Assembly: GCA_001874005.1 (NCBI GenBank)
Contig: MNYJ01000207.1
Span: 1-38,388 of the forward strand
Reading direction: 5' to 3'
DNA length: 38,388 nt
Source: Desulfobacteraceae bacterium CG2_30_51_40
GTDB taxonomy: Bacteria > Desulfobacterota > DSM-4660 > Desulfatiglandales > Desulfatiglandaceae
Of the stretch, positions 1 through 7,113 are shown in pieces (the first letter of the stretch is position 1; each line of letters begins with the position of its first letter). The notes beneath the pieces were generated by a model. It did not search any database, was not told where the DNA came from, and saw only the letters and a program-made list of their open reading frames with translations. Position numbers and translations under genes: made by a program.

Positions 1-266
1 TTCGTAAGCGTTCACATGTTCCGGGTTCAAGGTTCCAGGTTGAGGGCAAAAGAAACAAGAGCGACCCGATTAGAACCTACCACGAGACCTTTTTGGCAAT
101 ATGCGTCCGTTCGATCGCCTGTTCAGTGGTTTGTAGCGACGAATGCCGGCCAGTCGATGGCTCATAGATATCCAAACAGGGATGGAAGAAAGCGAGAAAC
201 ATCCCTGAACCCCTGAACTTTTGAACCCGTGAACGGTTACCTATTTTCTAAGTAGAACGTATGACC
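1..266. other. Intergenic stretch, no gene seen
   Basis: I see no credible gene here. A 66-codon open frame on the + strand has a low-complexity, Arg/Thr-rich translation and no family resemblance. The segment contains short, imperfectly repeated phrases built on 'gaacccctgaac' and 'gaacccgtgaacggtt' around 205-240. The phrase 'gtgaacggtta' recurs in the opposite orientation near 6959 and 38207, so this is probably the outer part of a dispersed repeat (family A). Confidence 0.5.
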
Positions 267-395
267 TCAAAAATTCGGGGTAGGTGCGGCTTCAGCCGCA
301 CAGTTACCGTGCGCAAGAAGGCCCACCAACAGGAGCGGATTTCTGGTCTTCGTGTCCTGATCTGCGCAAAGCCATCCCCCCAATTATTGAGATGA
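267..395 (+). repeat. Dispersed repeat family A, copy A1 (REP-like hairpin plus core)
   Basis: It begins with GTAG followed by the near-palindrome TGCGGCTTCAGCCGCA. About 60 bases later comes the core 'tcctgatctgcgcaaagcc' and 'caattattgag'. The same two blocks recur at 6856-6975 (inverted) and 12350-12496. The core alone recurs at 17258-17316 and 35058-35115. A short palindrome preceded by GTAG is the hallmark layout of bacterial REP sequences. Calling it REP-like is inference from that layout. Confidence 0.8.
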
Positions 396-414
396 TACTA
401 TAAAACCCTCAAGG

Positions 415-750
415 CTACAGTAAGCCATTTTCCCTCAAGAGGCTCATTGCGTTTTGCGCGATACCCGTAACACGGCTAAGAGCCTGTGTCAGATGGTAAA
501 TCGAATCGCCGCCCACCCCTGAATCGAACATCACCATTACCTGATCCATTATATGGCTGATCTCCTTCCACTGGCTCAAGGGAGCAACCGTCTCAGCAAG
601 CCTTATCTCATGGCTGAGCATTCCCAGTGTAAGGCGGACGGATTTTTCCGCACCCCTTTTCTCTGATGGATCAAGCCCCGAAATCATCCCTAGAGAACTC
701 GATATCCAAATAATTCCTGCCTTTATCTTCTCGCTTTGCGAAAACGCCAT
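415..750 (-). CDS. Small conserved-looking hypothetical protein (111 aa)
   Basis: I cannot assign a function. The translation is soluble and mostly helical, without membrane segments or metal-binding motifs. It contains the phrases EKRGAEKSVRLTLGMLSHEIRLA and a C-terminal HLTQALSRVTGIAQNAMSLL, which look like amphipathic helices of a genuine protein. The chosen ATG at 750 has GGAG a few bases upstream and overlaps the stop of the preceding minus-strand frame (TAATG), which implies translational coupling. A longer frame starting with GTG at 771 is less likely. Similar short proteins occur in Desulfobacterota by my recollection, which could not be verified here. Confidence 0.6.
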   Translation of the reverse strand: MAFSQSEKIKAGIIWISSSLGMISGLDPSEKRGAEKSVRLTLGMLSHEIRLAETVAPLSQWKEISHIMDQVMVMFDSGVGGDSIYHLTQALSRVTGIAQNAMSLLRENGLL

Positions 751-896
751 TATAGCTCCGGGTATTTCCACTCAATATTCCTCCCTGCGATTTCGGGATA
801 TACCTCCAGCAAACCAGCCTTGGTCCGAAAGGCCCCGGGGAAAACCTCTTCCCGGACTTGATCCTTGACCGCTTCGAACAACGACGGGTTTACCAA
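750..896 (-). pseudogene. Short minus-strand frame, probable C-terminal remnant coupled to the next gene
   Basis: A 48-codon frame reads MVNPSLFEAVKDQV then REEVFPGAFRTKAGLL and ends WKYPEL before a TAA that overlaps the ATG of the downstream gene (TAATG). The composition looks like real protein, and the stop/start overlap is typical of an operon. The only upstream start is a TTG at 896 with no well-spaced ribosome binding site, and a TGA lies just before it. I read it as the surviving tail of a larger gene. It could instead be a small intact gene. No family was recognised. Confidence 0.35.
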
Positions 897-1343
897 TCCT
901 CAGGCAACGGACTCCCTTATTTTAAGACGCTTAGTTTACTGCCGGTCGCCTTCCCTGAGGAGGCTTCTATCAGAAATAATGAGTAAAAGCAAACAAACGG
1001 ATTTAAGGGATACGGAAACTATTTTCCATCTAAACGGTCATGCCCGAATGGGGCACAAAGAAAGATGGAAATCACCCCCACCCCTCCCTCCCCCGTCGAG
1101 GGGGAGGGAACAATGCCGGCGTATCCCGGCGTCTCGACGGAAAAAGGGGGAGGAATGAAGGGAAGGGGTATTTTCATATAAACCCCACGGACGGGCGGGG
1201 GCAATACCATAGGACAGACCCCCGGGAGGACAGTGATAATATCACTATAGGCGTTCAGTGTTGACACCGGAAGCGCATATCCTTAGTATCTTCGCCGAAG
1301 ATATTGAAAAGCTTTGTTTTCGAAGGGATAAAGTCATCCGATA
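897..1343. other. Intergenic region dominated by repeat B1
   Basis: No gene is supported. Open frames on both strands between 865 and 1267 translate the C-rich/G-rich repeat into proline- and glycine-rich strings, which are artefacts of the repeat. Positions 1183-1343 precede lptG; I found no convincing promoter there. Confidence 0.5.
1022..1182 (+). repeat. Dispersed repeat family B, copy B1
   Basis: Begins near 'catctaaacggtcatgccc', continues through a C-rich run, the spacer gtcga and a G-rich run (an 8-bp perfect stem, CCTCCCCC against GGGGGAGG), and ends in 'ggtattttcatataaa'. The same order of blocks is found at 13938-14097, and shortened inverted versions lie at 23659-23860. As RNA on either strand it would form a very stable hairpin. 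The termini are estimated by comparing copies. Confidence 0.85.
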
Positions 1344-2420
1344 ATGAGCATCCTCGCCAGATATCTCAATAAGCAATTTTTTAAATTCCTGGGCATCTGC
1401 CACCTTGTCTTTGTCTTCCTCTACCTTATCATTCATTTTTTTGACAGAGTTGACAACTTTGCGGAATCTCATGTCGCAGTAGGCAAGATGGCGGCATTTT
1501 TTGTCTCCCAGATTCCTCTCATAGCGGCTCAGATGCTTCCGCCCGCCACCCTTATCGCTATGATAATAACCTTCAGCTTTATGGAAAGAGACAATGAGAC
1601 CATTGCCCTGCGTTCCTGCGGCATAAGCATTATTGGGCTTTGCAAGCCTGTGCTTGCCGCTTCATGTGTGCTGGCGCTCTTCCTCTTTTGCCTTTCCGAG
1701 TTTGTTGTCCCCTTTGCAAGCACGTTCAGTAACCGCATCTGGAGGGGAGATGTCCAGGGGCAGGGCCATAGGAATGCCCTGACAAAGACTCATACATGGT
1801 ACAGGGGAAGCCAGTGCATCTACAACGTCCCCTTTTTCGACAATGAAAAGAAGCTCATGCTGCATCCTTCATTATATTTTCTTGATTCATCCTTTTCGCT
1901 CCAGAAGAAGATTGACGCCGGGAAAGCCGTTTGGACAGGCGACGGATGGGAGCTTTTCAATGCCATAGTCCTGGCGGCTGACCCATCGGGGGGGTATTCC
2001 CTGAAAAGGCATGACACACTTCGCCTTACGCTGCCTGAACCTCCCGAGATATTTATAATGGAGAGGAGAGAGCCGGAGGAGATGAACCTCTGGGAACTGA
2101 AGGCCTTCGCGCAGGCGATGCAGGATGAGGGATATGAGGCCAACCGATACTTCGTGGATTTTCATATAAAGATCGCATTTCCATTTATTCTGATCGTTTT
2201 CTCGCTGATGGCCCCTCCGGTGGCGCTGTGGAAGAGACGGTTTTCAACCCCGCTGGCTGTATGCGCCGGCGCGGGTGTATGTTTCACCTACATCCTTGTG
2301 CTGGGTATTTCGAGGGCAGCCGGGATAGCGGGGGTTATGCCTCCTGTTCTTTCGGCATGGCTTGCAAACGGCATATTCTCCATGCTGGGAATCTACCTCC
2401 TGATCATAAAGAATCGCTGA
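1344..2420 (+). CDS. lptG: LPS export ABC transporter permease LptG-like
   Basis: This 358-residue inner-membrane protein has the LptF/LptG (YjgP/YjgQ) architecture: three N-terminal membrane segments (about 13-33, 55-78 and 100-122), a periplasmic beta-jellyroll-like middle (about 125-265) and three C-terminal segments (about 275-355). The family works with LptB, LptF and LptC to extract lipopolysaccharide from the inner membrane and send it to the outer membrane. Length and the NLWELK...VDFHIKIAFP region fit LptG better than LptF. LptF, usually the adjacent gene, is absent; repeat B1 lies upstream, so the locus may have been split. The ATG at 1344 has only a weak GGGA upstream. Confidence 0.87.
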   Translation: MSILARYLNKQFFKFLGICHLVFVFLYLIIHFFDRVDNFAESHVAVGKMAAFFVSQIPLIAAQMLPPATLIAMIITFSFMERDNETIALRSCGISIIGLCKPVLAASCVLALFLFCLSEFVVPFASTFSNRIWRGDVQGQGHRNALTKTHTWYRGSQCIYNVPFFDNEKKLMLHPSLYFLDSSFSLQKKIDAGKAVWTGDGWELFNAIVLAADPSGGYSLKRHDTLRLTLPEPPEIFIMERREPEEMNLWELKAFAQAMQDEGYEANRYFVDFHIKIAFPFILIVFSLMAPPVALWKRRFSTPLAVCAGAGVCFTYILVLGISRAAGIAGVMPPVLSAWLANGIFSMLGIYLLIIKNR

Positions 2421-2902
2421 GAGGAGAAGCGCCCTCCTTACTCGAATTTGAAAAACAGCTTGGGATGTATCTGAAAGTTTTACTTGACCTTACTCGTCGT
2501 TAAAGCTATAGATTCTCGCCGGACACATAAGGGCCCCGGTGCCTTGAACTCGACAAAACTATCTCATTTACGGATGGGCACTAACTTTGACACACTCGTA
2601 AAGAGTCGCCAGGAGCGTCACACCGGCTAAAACTGGAGTCCAGAATTAGTTGATATTACTAGATTACGGCTCCAGGATCAGGGTCTGGGACAAGATATGC
2701 TGCAATGACGGCAATAAGCAATTTTAGCGTGAAAATACCCTCACCAACCCAGAGGTCGGTCAGCAAAAGAGGTCTGCCGTCTCACCTGTGGAAAAGGCGC
2801 TTTTCATGCTTTGGGGGTGACAAAATACCGCTTCCATGAATGTTTGGACCTTTAAAGAGACCATCAACTTTTAACAAAAAATTTCCAAAGGACATTTTGA
2901 CC
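2421..2902. other. Intergenic region with MITE fragment, no gene
   Basis: No frame here looks like protein. It contains the 41-bp end of the 142-bp MITE at 2541-2581 and a weak CTGGAG...CTCCAG inverted repeat around 2633-2674. The A-rich stretch just before 2900 serves as the efp leader. I did not find a confident promoter. Confidence 0.4.
2541..2581 (-). repeat. MITE (family C) end fragment
   Basis: On the minus strand this matches the first 41 bases of the 142-bp element at 17116 and 30374, from a diverged GTGCCCATCC terminus to 'gagttcaaggc', with a few substitutions. The terminus is bordered by TA (2582-2583), as in the full copies. The rest of the element is missing, so this is an old, decayed copy. 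Confidence 0.8.
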
Positions 2903-3466
2903 ATGTACAACGCAAGCGATTTAAGAAAAGGGCTCAAGATACTTATTGACAATGAACCCTATATAATAACGGACTTTCAATTCACAAAACCGGGAAAAGG
3001 GCAGGCCCTTTATCGCTGCAGACTCAAAAACATGATAACCGGTATAACCTTTGAAAGAACTTACCGCTCCGTGGACTCATTCGAGCAGGCATCCCTTGAA
3101 CAGCGAGTCACGCAGTATTTGTACAAGCAGGAAAATGAATTCTGCTTCATGGATGTCGAAAATTACAACCAGGTATTCCTTTCCGCTGAACAGGTAGGAG
3201 ACGCCAAGAACTTTCTTACGGACAACCTGGAAGTAGAAATCCTTTTCTTCGGAGAAAGGGCAATCGGAATAACCCTGCCTAACTTCGTCAACCTCACCGT
3301 AACCCATTCCGAGCCGTGGGCCAAAGGCGATTCGGTCGCAGGAGACAGTAAACCGGTCACTGTTGAAACGGATTATGTCCTCAGGGTTCCTCCCTTCATA
3401 CAGGAAAATGAAAAAATCGTTATAGATACAAGGACCGGGGAATATGTCACCCGGGTCAAGGGCTGA
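2903..3466 (+). CDS. efp: Translation elongation factor P
   Basis: EF-P binds between the P and E sites of the ribosome and relieves stalling at polyproline stretches. The 187-residue product has the three-domain length typical of the family. The N-terminal KOW-like domain carries the modification loop PGKGQA with Lys32 at its tip, equivalent to the lysylated Lys34 of the E. coli protein; the C-terminal OB domain ends VIDTRTGEYVTRVKG. The ATG at 2903 was chosen over the upstream ATG at 2840 because it gives the canonical N terminus (MYNASDLRKG) and has AAAGGA upstream. It overlaps the modifying-enzyme gene epmA by 23 bases, so target and enzyme are co-expressed. Confidence 0.97.
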   Translation: MYNASDLRKGLKILIDNEPYIITDFQFTKPGKGQALYRCRLKNMITGITFERTYRSVDSFEQASLEQRVTQYLYKQENEFCFMDVENYNQVFLSAEQVGDAKNFLTDNLEVEILFFGERAIGITLPNFVNLTVTHSEPWAKGDSVAGDSKPVTVETDYVLRVPPFIQENEKIVIDTRTGEYVTRVKG

Positions 3467-4403
3467 AGGCCTCAGCCCTGAAATTCTAAGGATATCCTCC
3501 CGAAAGGCGGCGCTCTTACTAAGGGCCGGATTGCTAAGAGCGATAAGGGATTTTTTTGACTCCAGAGACTTCCTTGAAGTCGAAACCCCAATACTAATCG
3601 GGGCCCCTGCCCCGGAGCTTCATATAGACCCGATTGAAGCCGAGGGCGGCTATCTCCAGACATCCCCTGAATTGTGTATGAAACGCCTGCTTGCGGCCGG
3701 TTTTAAAAAAATATACCAGATATCAAAGTGTTTCAGAAAAGGCGAGAGGGGCAATCTCCATCTTCCTGAATTCACTATGCTTGAATGGTACCATTCAGGC
3801 ATAGGCTACAGGGAGTTGATGACGGAATGTGTGGAGTTGTTTAAGTTCGTCGCTGGTGAATGCGGTTCGGCAGGAAAAATCCGCTTCAGAAATCATGAAA
3901 TTGATCTGGAAAGACCGTGGGAATACCTGAGGGTCGAGGAGGCATTTGAAAGATGGTCGCCGATCCCATTGGCAAAAGCCCTTCGCGACGGAGATTTCGA
4001 CATTATAATGGTTGAGAATATAGAGCCGAGGCTCGGGCGCAACGTCCCGTCATTTATATATGACTATCCGATAAGTCTGGGTTCACTTGCAAGATCGGTC
4101 CCCGATGACGGCCGTTTCGCTGAGAGATTCGAATTCTACGTAGGCGGGCTGGAACTTGCAAACGGATTCTCTGAGCTTTGCGATCCTGTTGAGCAAAGGG
4201 GGAGATTTAGAAATGACATCTCTGCCAGGCAAGCGCTTGGTAAGAGCTGCGGGCCCATGCCCGAGAGATTTCTGGATGCGCTGGGTTCAATGCCTGAGGC
4301 GGCAGGTATAGCGCTTGGCGTAGATCGTATGGTTATGGTTATGGGCGGGTTTTCAGACATAGACTCTGTGGTGGCCTTTACGCCGGAGGAGACGGCCGAT
4401 TGA
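3444..4403 (+). CDS. epmA: EF-P lysyltransferase EpmA (GenX/PoxA, LysRS-like)
   Basis: This is a 319-residue paralogue of the catalytic core of class II lysyl-tRNA synthetase without the anticodon-binding domain, as expected for EpmA. Motif 1 is around FLEVETPIL, motif 2 is CFRKGERGNLHLPEFTMLEW (about 96-115), and motif 3 is AGIALGVDRMVMVMGG near the C terminus. In the known pathway EpmA activates (R)-beta-lysine made by the aminomutase EpmB and attaches it to the EF-P lysine. The gene overlaps efp, which strongly supports this role over free tRNA charging. EpmB is not in the window. Confidence 0.93.
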   Translation: MSPGSRAEGLSPEILRISSRKAALLLRAGLLRAIRDFFDSRDFLEVETPILIGAPAPELHIDPIEAEGGYLQTSPELCMKRLLAAGFKKIYQISKCFRKGERGNLHLPEFTMLEWYHSGIGYRELMTECVELFKFVAGECGSAGKIRFRNHEIDLERPWEYLRVEEAFERWSPIPLAKALRDGDFDIIMVENIEPRLGRNVPSFIYDYPISLGSLARSVPDDGRFAERFEFYVGGLELANGFSELCDPVEQRGRFRNDISARQALGKSCGPMPERFLDALGSMPEAAGIALGVDRMVMVMGGFSDIDSVVAFTPEETAD

Positions 4404-4659
4404 GACTTGAGCCCCGGCATTATCGCCGGTATAATTCTCCGTCAAAAATACAATACTCTGTTCCCTCGGTATCGGGATTGCAATCGCAATCCAAAAGAGC
4501 AGACAGGGCTTTAAGTGACGATACCGACCCCGAAAACGCTTTGGAAAAAGAGAAGAGATTAAAAAACTGAGGGGGTGGGCTGCGGATTTTTGAGATCATA
4601 CGACAAACTGAGCAGTCACAAAATAAACATGGGAGAAGCCCATATCGTACCGGCATAAC

Positions 4660-5391
4660 ATGCTAAGAGAAAAACAACCCCTTACTGTTGCGGAGTCAGC
4701 TACAAGAAAACGCAAGTGCATCTCATGCGGCAGGGACCTGGTCCACCCGCAGCGCAAGTACTGCGGTCCCTCGTGTCGTCAGAGCATCACCTGGGTGCTT
4801 TCCCTTTCAAAGGGTCTCCTGAGGACCTTTAATGCCAGATACGCGACCTTTTCCTTTACAAGCTGTCATGTAATACTGGACGTCCTGCCGGTATGGAGCA
4901 AGGTCGTATCCCGTTTCGCTGCCGAGAGGGAAAACGGAAGCACCCCTGCCGACGATCTGAAGAAGCTGATTCTAAACTGGGGAAGGGCCTGGCATGAACT
5001 GGTGGAAAATCATACCTCCAGAACCCGCGCCTCCCTCAGGCTGCTGGAGGAAAACCAGGCCGACGGTATCCGTGCAGACTCACTCAGACCCAGTACCACA
5101 AGTAAACCAAGGCTTTCAAAGGAACAGAAAAGTTATCTCAAAATCCTGGATATTGAAGCAGATGAACTCGATCGGATCACCAGCACCCCGAAGATCAAGC
5201 TCGCTTTCAGGCGCATGGCCAAAATGTATCATCCCGATATCGGAGGGGATGAGGAAAAATTCAAGATGATCAATGAGGCGCACAAGCACATGCTCTACTG
5301 GAGTGAGAACCCCAGGTTCACATCCAAGCGCGCCATGCAGGGATGCTGGTCTTATGACGGTTCAACCAACCAGTGGAGGCCTCCGCTCTAA
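4660..5391 (+). CDS. Zinc-finger/J-domain protein
   Basis: The 243-residue protein joins two modules. The N terminus has a probable zinc knuckle, CISCG...KYCGPSCRQ (about 20-39, C-x2-C...C-x3-C). The C terminus (about 160-235) is a J-domain-like helix pair with the HPD signature in KMYHPDIGGDEEKFKMINEAH. J domains stimulate Hsp70 ATPase activity; the zinc module may choose a substrate. The middle segment is helical and not recognised. No strong ribosome binding site precedes the ATG at 4660. It is convergent with rarA: the two stop codons overlap. Its partner and client are unknown. Confidence 0.75.
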   Translation: MLREKQPLTVAESATRKRKCISCGRDLVHPQRKYCGPSCRQSITWVLSLSKGLLRTFNARYATFSFTSCHVILDVLPVWSKVVSRFAAERENGSTPADDLKKLILNWGRAWHELVENHTSRTRASLRLLEENQADGIRADSLRPSTTSKPRLSKEQKSYLKILDIEADELDRITSTPKIKLAFRRMAKMYHPDIGGDEEKFKMINEAHKHMLYWSENPRFTSKRAMQGCWSYDGSTNQWRPPL

Positions 5392-6689
5392 GCCTTGGGT
5401 TTCCTTCCCCTTATGCTCTCAAGCCTTTTTGCAATCTCATTTTCAAAACCCCTGGGAGTGGGTCTGTAGAAGATTCTCTCAGATATCCCGTCCGGGAGAT
5501 ACTGCTGGTAAATCCAGGCCCCCTTATAGTTATGGGGATATAGATAACCCTTTCCATAACCTGCCGCCCTCATCAGGGCCGTAGGCGCATTTCTGATATG
5601 TAGAGGGACGGACAGGGCTCCGGATTTCCTTATCTCCTCCTTTACAGTCTTATCGGCAAGATAGAGCGAGTTGCTTTTAGGGGCGGTTGCAAGGTAAACC
5701 GCAGCCTCAAGAAGGGCCAATTGGGCCTCCGGCGGGCCTATCCTTTCCCACGTATCAAAGGCCGCAAGTGCCACCTGAAGGGCCTGTGGATCGGCAAGCC
5801 CGATATCCTCAGAGGCAAATCGAATCATCCTTCTTGCTATGAAAAGAGGATCTTCTCCTGCCTCCAGCATCCTGTAGAGCCAATAGGTTCCAGCCTGGGG
5901 ATCGCTTCCCCTCAGGCTCTTATGGAATGCTGAAATCAGGTTATAGTGCTCCTCACCAGCCTTGTCATAGGGAAGGGCCTTCCTGTTTAATGCCTCTTCA
6001 ACGAGAGGAAGATCAAGTACGGGATTTCCGGGCTCGATCATCTCCGCAGAAGCCTCAAGATTTGCAAGGGCCACCCTTCCGTCGCCGTGACTCATGTCAA
6101 TGAGGTGATCCATAGCCGCAGGAGTAACTTCAAGACCGAGGCTGCCGAGGCCTCTATCCCTGTCACTTAAGGCGCGCGTCAGTATCAGGCCTATCCCTTC
6201 CCTGTCCATGGGCTTGAGTATCATCACCCTCGCCCTTGAAAGAAGCGGAGGGATCACCTCAAAAGAGGGGTTCTCCGTTGTTGCGCCAATCAGGATTATC
6301 AGGCCCGATTCCATGTGGGGCAAAAAGGCATCCTGCTGGGCCTTGTTGAACCTGTGTATCTCATCCACGAAAAGAAGGGTTGACTGCCCGCTCCGACCTC
6401 TTTCCTGCTCAGCCGCCTCTATTATCTCCCTGAGATCCTTTACTCCTGATGTGACGGCGGAAAAGGCTCGAAAATAAAGACGGCTGGTTTCTCCCATAAG
6501 CCTCGCAAGAGATGTCTTTCCCGATCCGGGAGGCCCCCAGAAGATCACGGAGAAAGCTCTTCCCTTTTCTATGGCCGCTCTGAGGTAGCGGCCCTTCCCG
6601 AGGAGATGATCCTGCCCCACGATCTCATCAACAGACCTGGGTCGCATCCTTTCAGGAAGCGGTATATAGACATCAGCTCCCTCTCCCAT
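5388..6689 (-). CDS. rarA: Replication-associated recombination protein A (RarA/MgsA, AAA+)
   Basis: RarA is a clamp-loader-related AAA+ ATPase acting at stalled replication forks; eukaryotic WRNIP1/Mgs1 are homologues. The 433-residue protein has the full family length. Walker A is GPPGSGKT (52-59), Walker B with the family signature is LLFVDEIHRFNKAQQD, and sensor 1 is GATTENPSFEV. The C-terminal part holds the SLRGSDPQAGTYWLYRMLEAGEDPLFIARRM region and the tetramerisation domain with YPHNYKGAW. It is convergent with the J-domain gene. The ATG at 6689 has a poorly spaced AAAGG upstream. Confidence 0.96.
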   Translation of the reverse strand: MGEGADVYIPLPERMRPRSVDEIVGQDHLLGKGRYLRAAIEKGRAFSVIFWGPPGSGKTSLARLMGETSRLYFRAFSAVTSGVKDLREIIEAAEQERGRSGQSTLLFVDEIHRFNKAQQDAFLPHMESGLIILIGATTENPSFEVIPPLLSRARVMILKPMDREGIGLILTRALSDRDRGLGSLGLEVTPAAMDHLIDMSHGDGRVALANLEASAEMIEPGNPVLDLPLVEEALNRKALPYDKAGEEHYNLISAFHKSLRGSDPQAGTYWLYRMLEAGEDPLFIARRMIRFASEDIGLADPQALQVALAAFDTWERIGPPEAQLALLEAAVYLATAPKSNSLYLADKTVKEEIRKSGALSVPLHIRNAPTALMRAAGYGKGYLYPHNYKGAWIYQQYLPDGISERIFYRPTPRGFENEIAKRLESIRGRKPKA

Positions 6690-6783
6690 ATCCGATATTC
6701 GCCTTTCCGCCCGCTTTCTCTATGATTCCGGAACGTAGCCTAAGCAAAAAAACCGCCGCTCACAACCGCCTTGATGAAGTGGT

Positions 6784-6800
6784 TATGATACCGTATCATA
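6784..6800. promoter_or_regulatory. 17-base perfect palindrome, possible operator
   Basis: TATGATAC and GTATCATA are perfect reverse complements around a single C. Its position about 95 bases upstream of the rarA start and 310 upstream of dnaE would suit a dimeric regulator. No matching site was seen elsewhere in the window, and the regulator is unknown. Confidence 0.35.
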
Positions 6801-6855
6801 CGACCGGATGGCCGGCAAGATCGGCGGAGTCTTTTTTAAAATTATCGCTGGAGCG

Positions 6856-6975
6856 TATCACCTCAATAATTGGGGGGATGGCTTTGCGCAGATAAGGAAT
6901 CAGGTTCTGTAGGTGCGGCTGAAGCCGCACCTACCCCCAGTTTTTGAACTCATACGCTGCAACCGTTCACGATCA
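6856..6975 (-). repeat. Dispersed repeat family A, copy A2
   Basis: Inverted relative to A1. It reads 'ctcaataattgggg', then 'gatggctttgcgcagat', then GTAG + GTGCGGCTGAAGCCGCAC + CTAC, then 'ctcatacg' and 'aaccgttcacg'. The last two phrases match in inverted form the region just left of A1, which shows that the repeat extends past the hairpin. The part between core and hairpin is shorter than in A1 and A3. Confidence 0.8.
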
Positions 6976-7113
6976 TTTTTAATTCGGCTTTCCGGGGTTT
7001 TCTGAGACGGCCGCGGGCGGAAGCCCGACAAAGACACAAAGCCGGCAGCCTACGGACAAAATAACATTCCGGGAAGCCTGCTGAGATCGTATATTGGAAT
7101 CAAGGAGATTTCT

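Larger units (their letters stand above)
6690..7113. other. Intergenic region between divergent rarA and dnaE
   Basis: Divergent gene starts flank this stretch, so promoters for both genes must lie here, but none is close enough to consensus to call. It contains a 17-base palindrome (6784-6800), repeat A2 (6856-6975) and, just before dnaE, the ribosome binding site AAGGAG at 7102-7107. A G/C-rich stretch followed by seven T at about 6811-6838 resembles a terminator but has no upstream gene on that strand. Confidence 0.5.

Noticed and set aside
865-1267. Overlapping open frames across repeat B1 on both strands
   Set aside because: Their translations are low-complexity Pro/Gly/Arg strings produced by the C-rich/G-rich repeat; none has a ribosome binding site or family resemblance.
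2155-2175. 'ttttcatataaa' inside lptG as a family B fragment
   Set aside because: It encodes the conserved DFHIKIAF segment in frame; the 12-base match is probably chance.
4420-4656. 78-codon minus-strand frame between epmA and the J-domain gene
   Set aside because: No recognisable motif, no ribosome binding site, and composition unlike neighbouring genes.
6811-6838. Terminator-like G/C stretch followed by seven T
   Set aside because: The stem is weak, and no plus-strand gene ends upstream of it.
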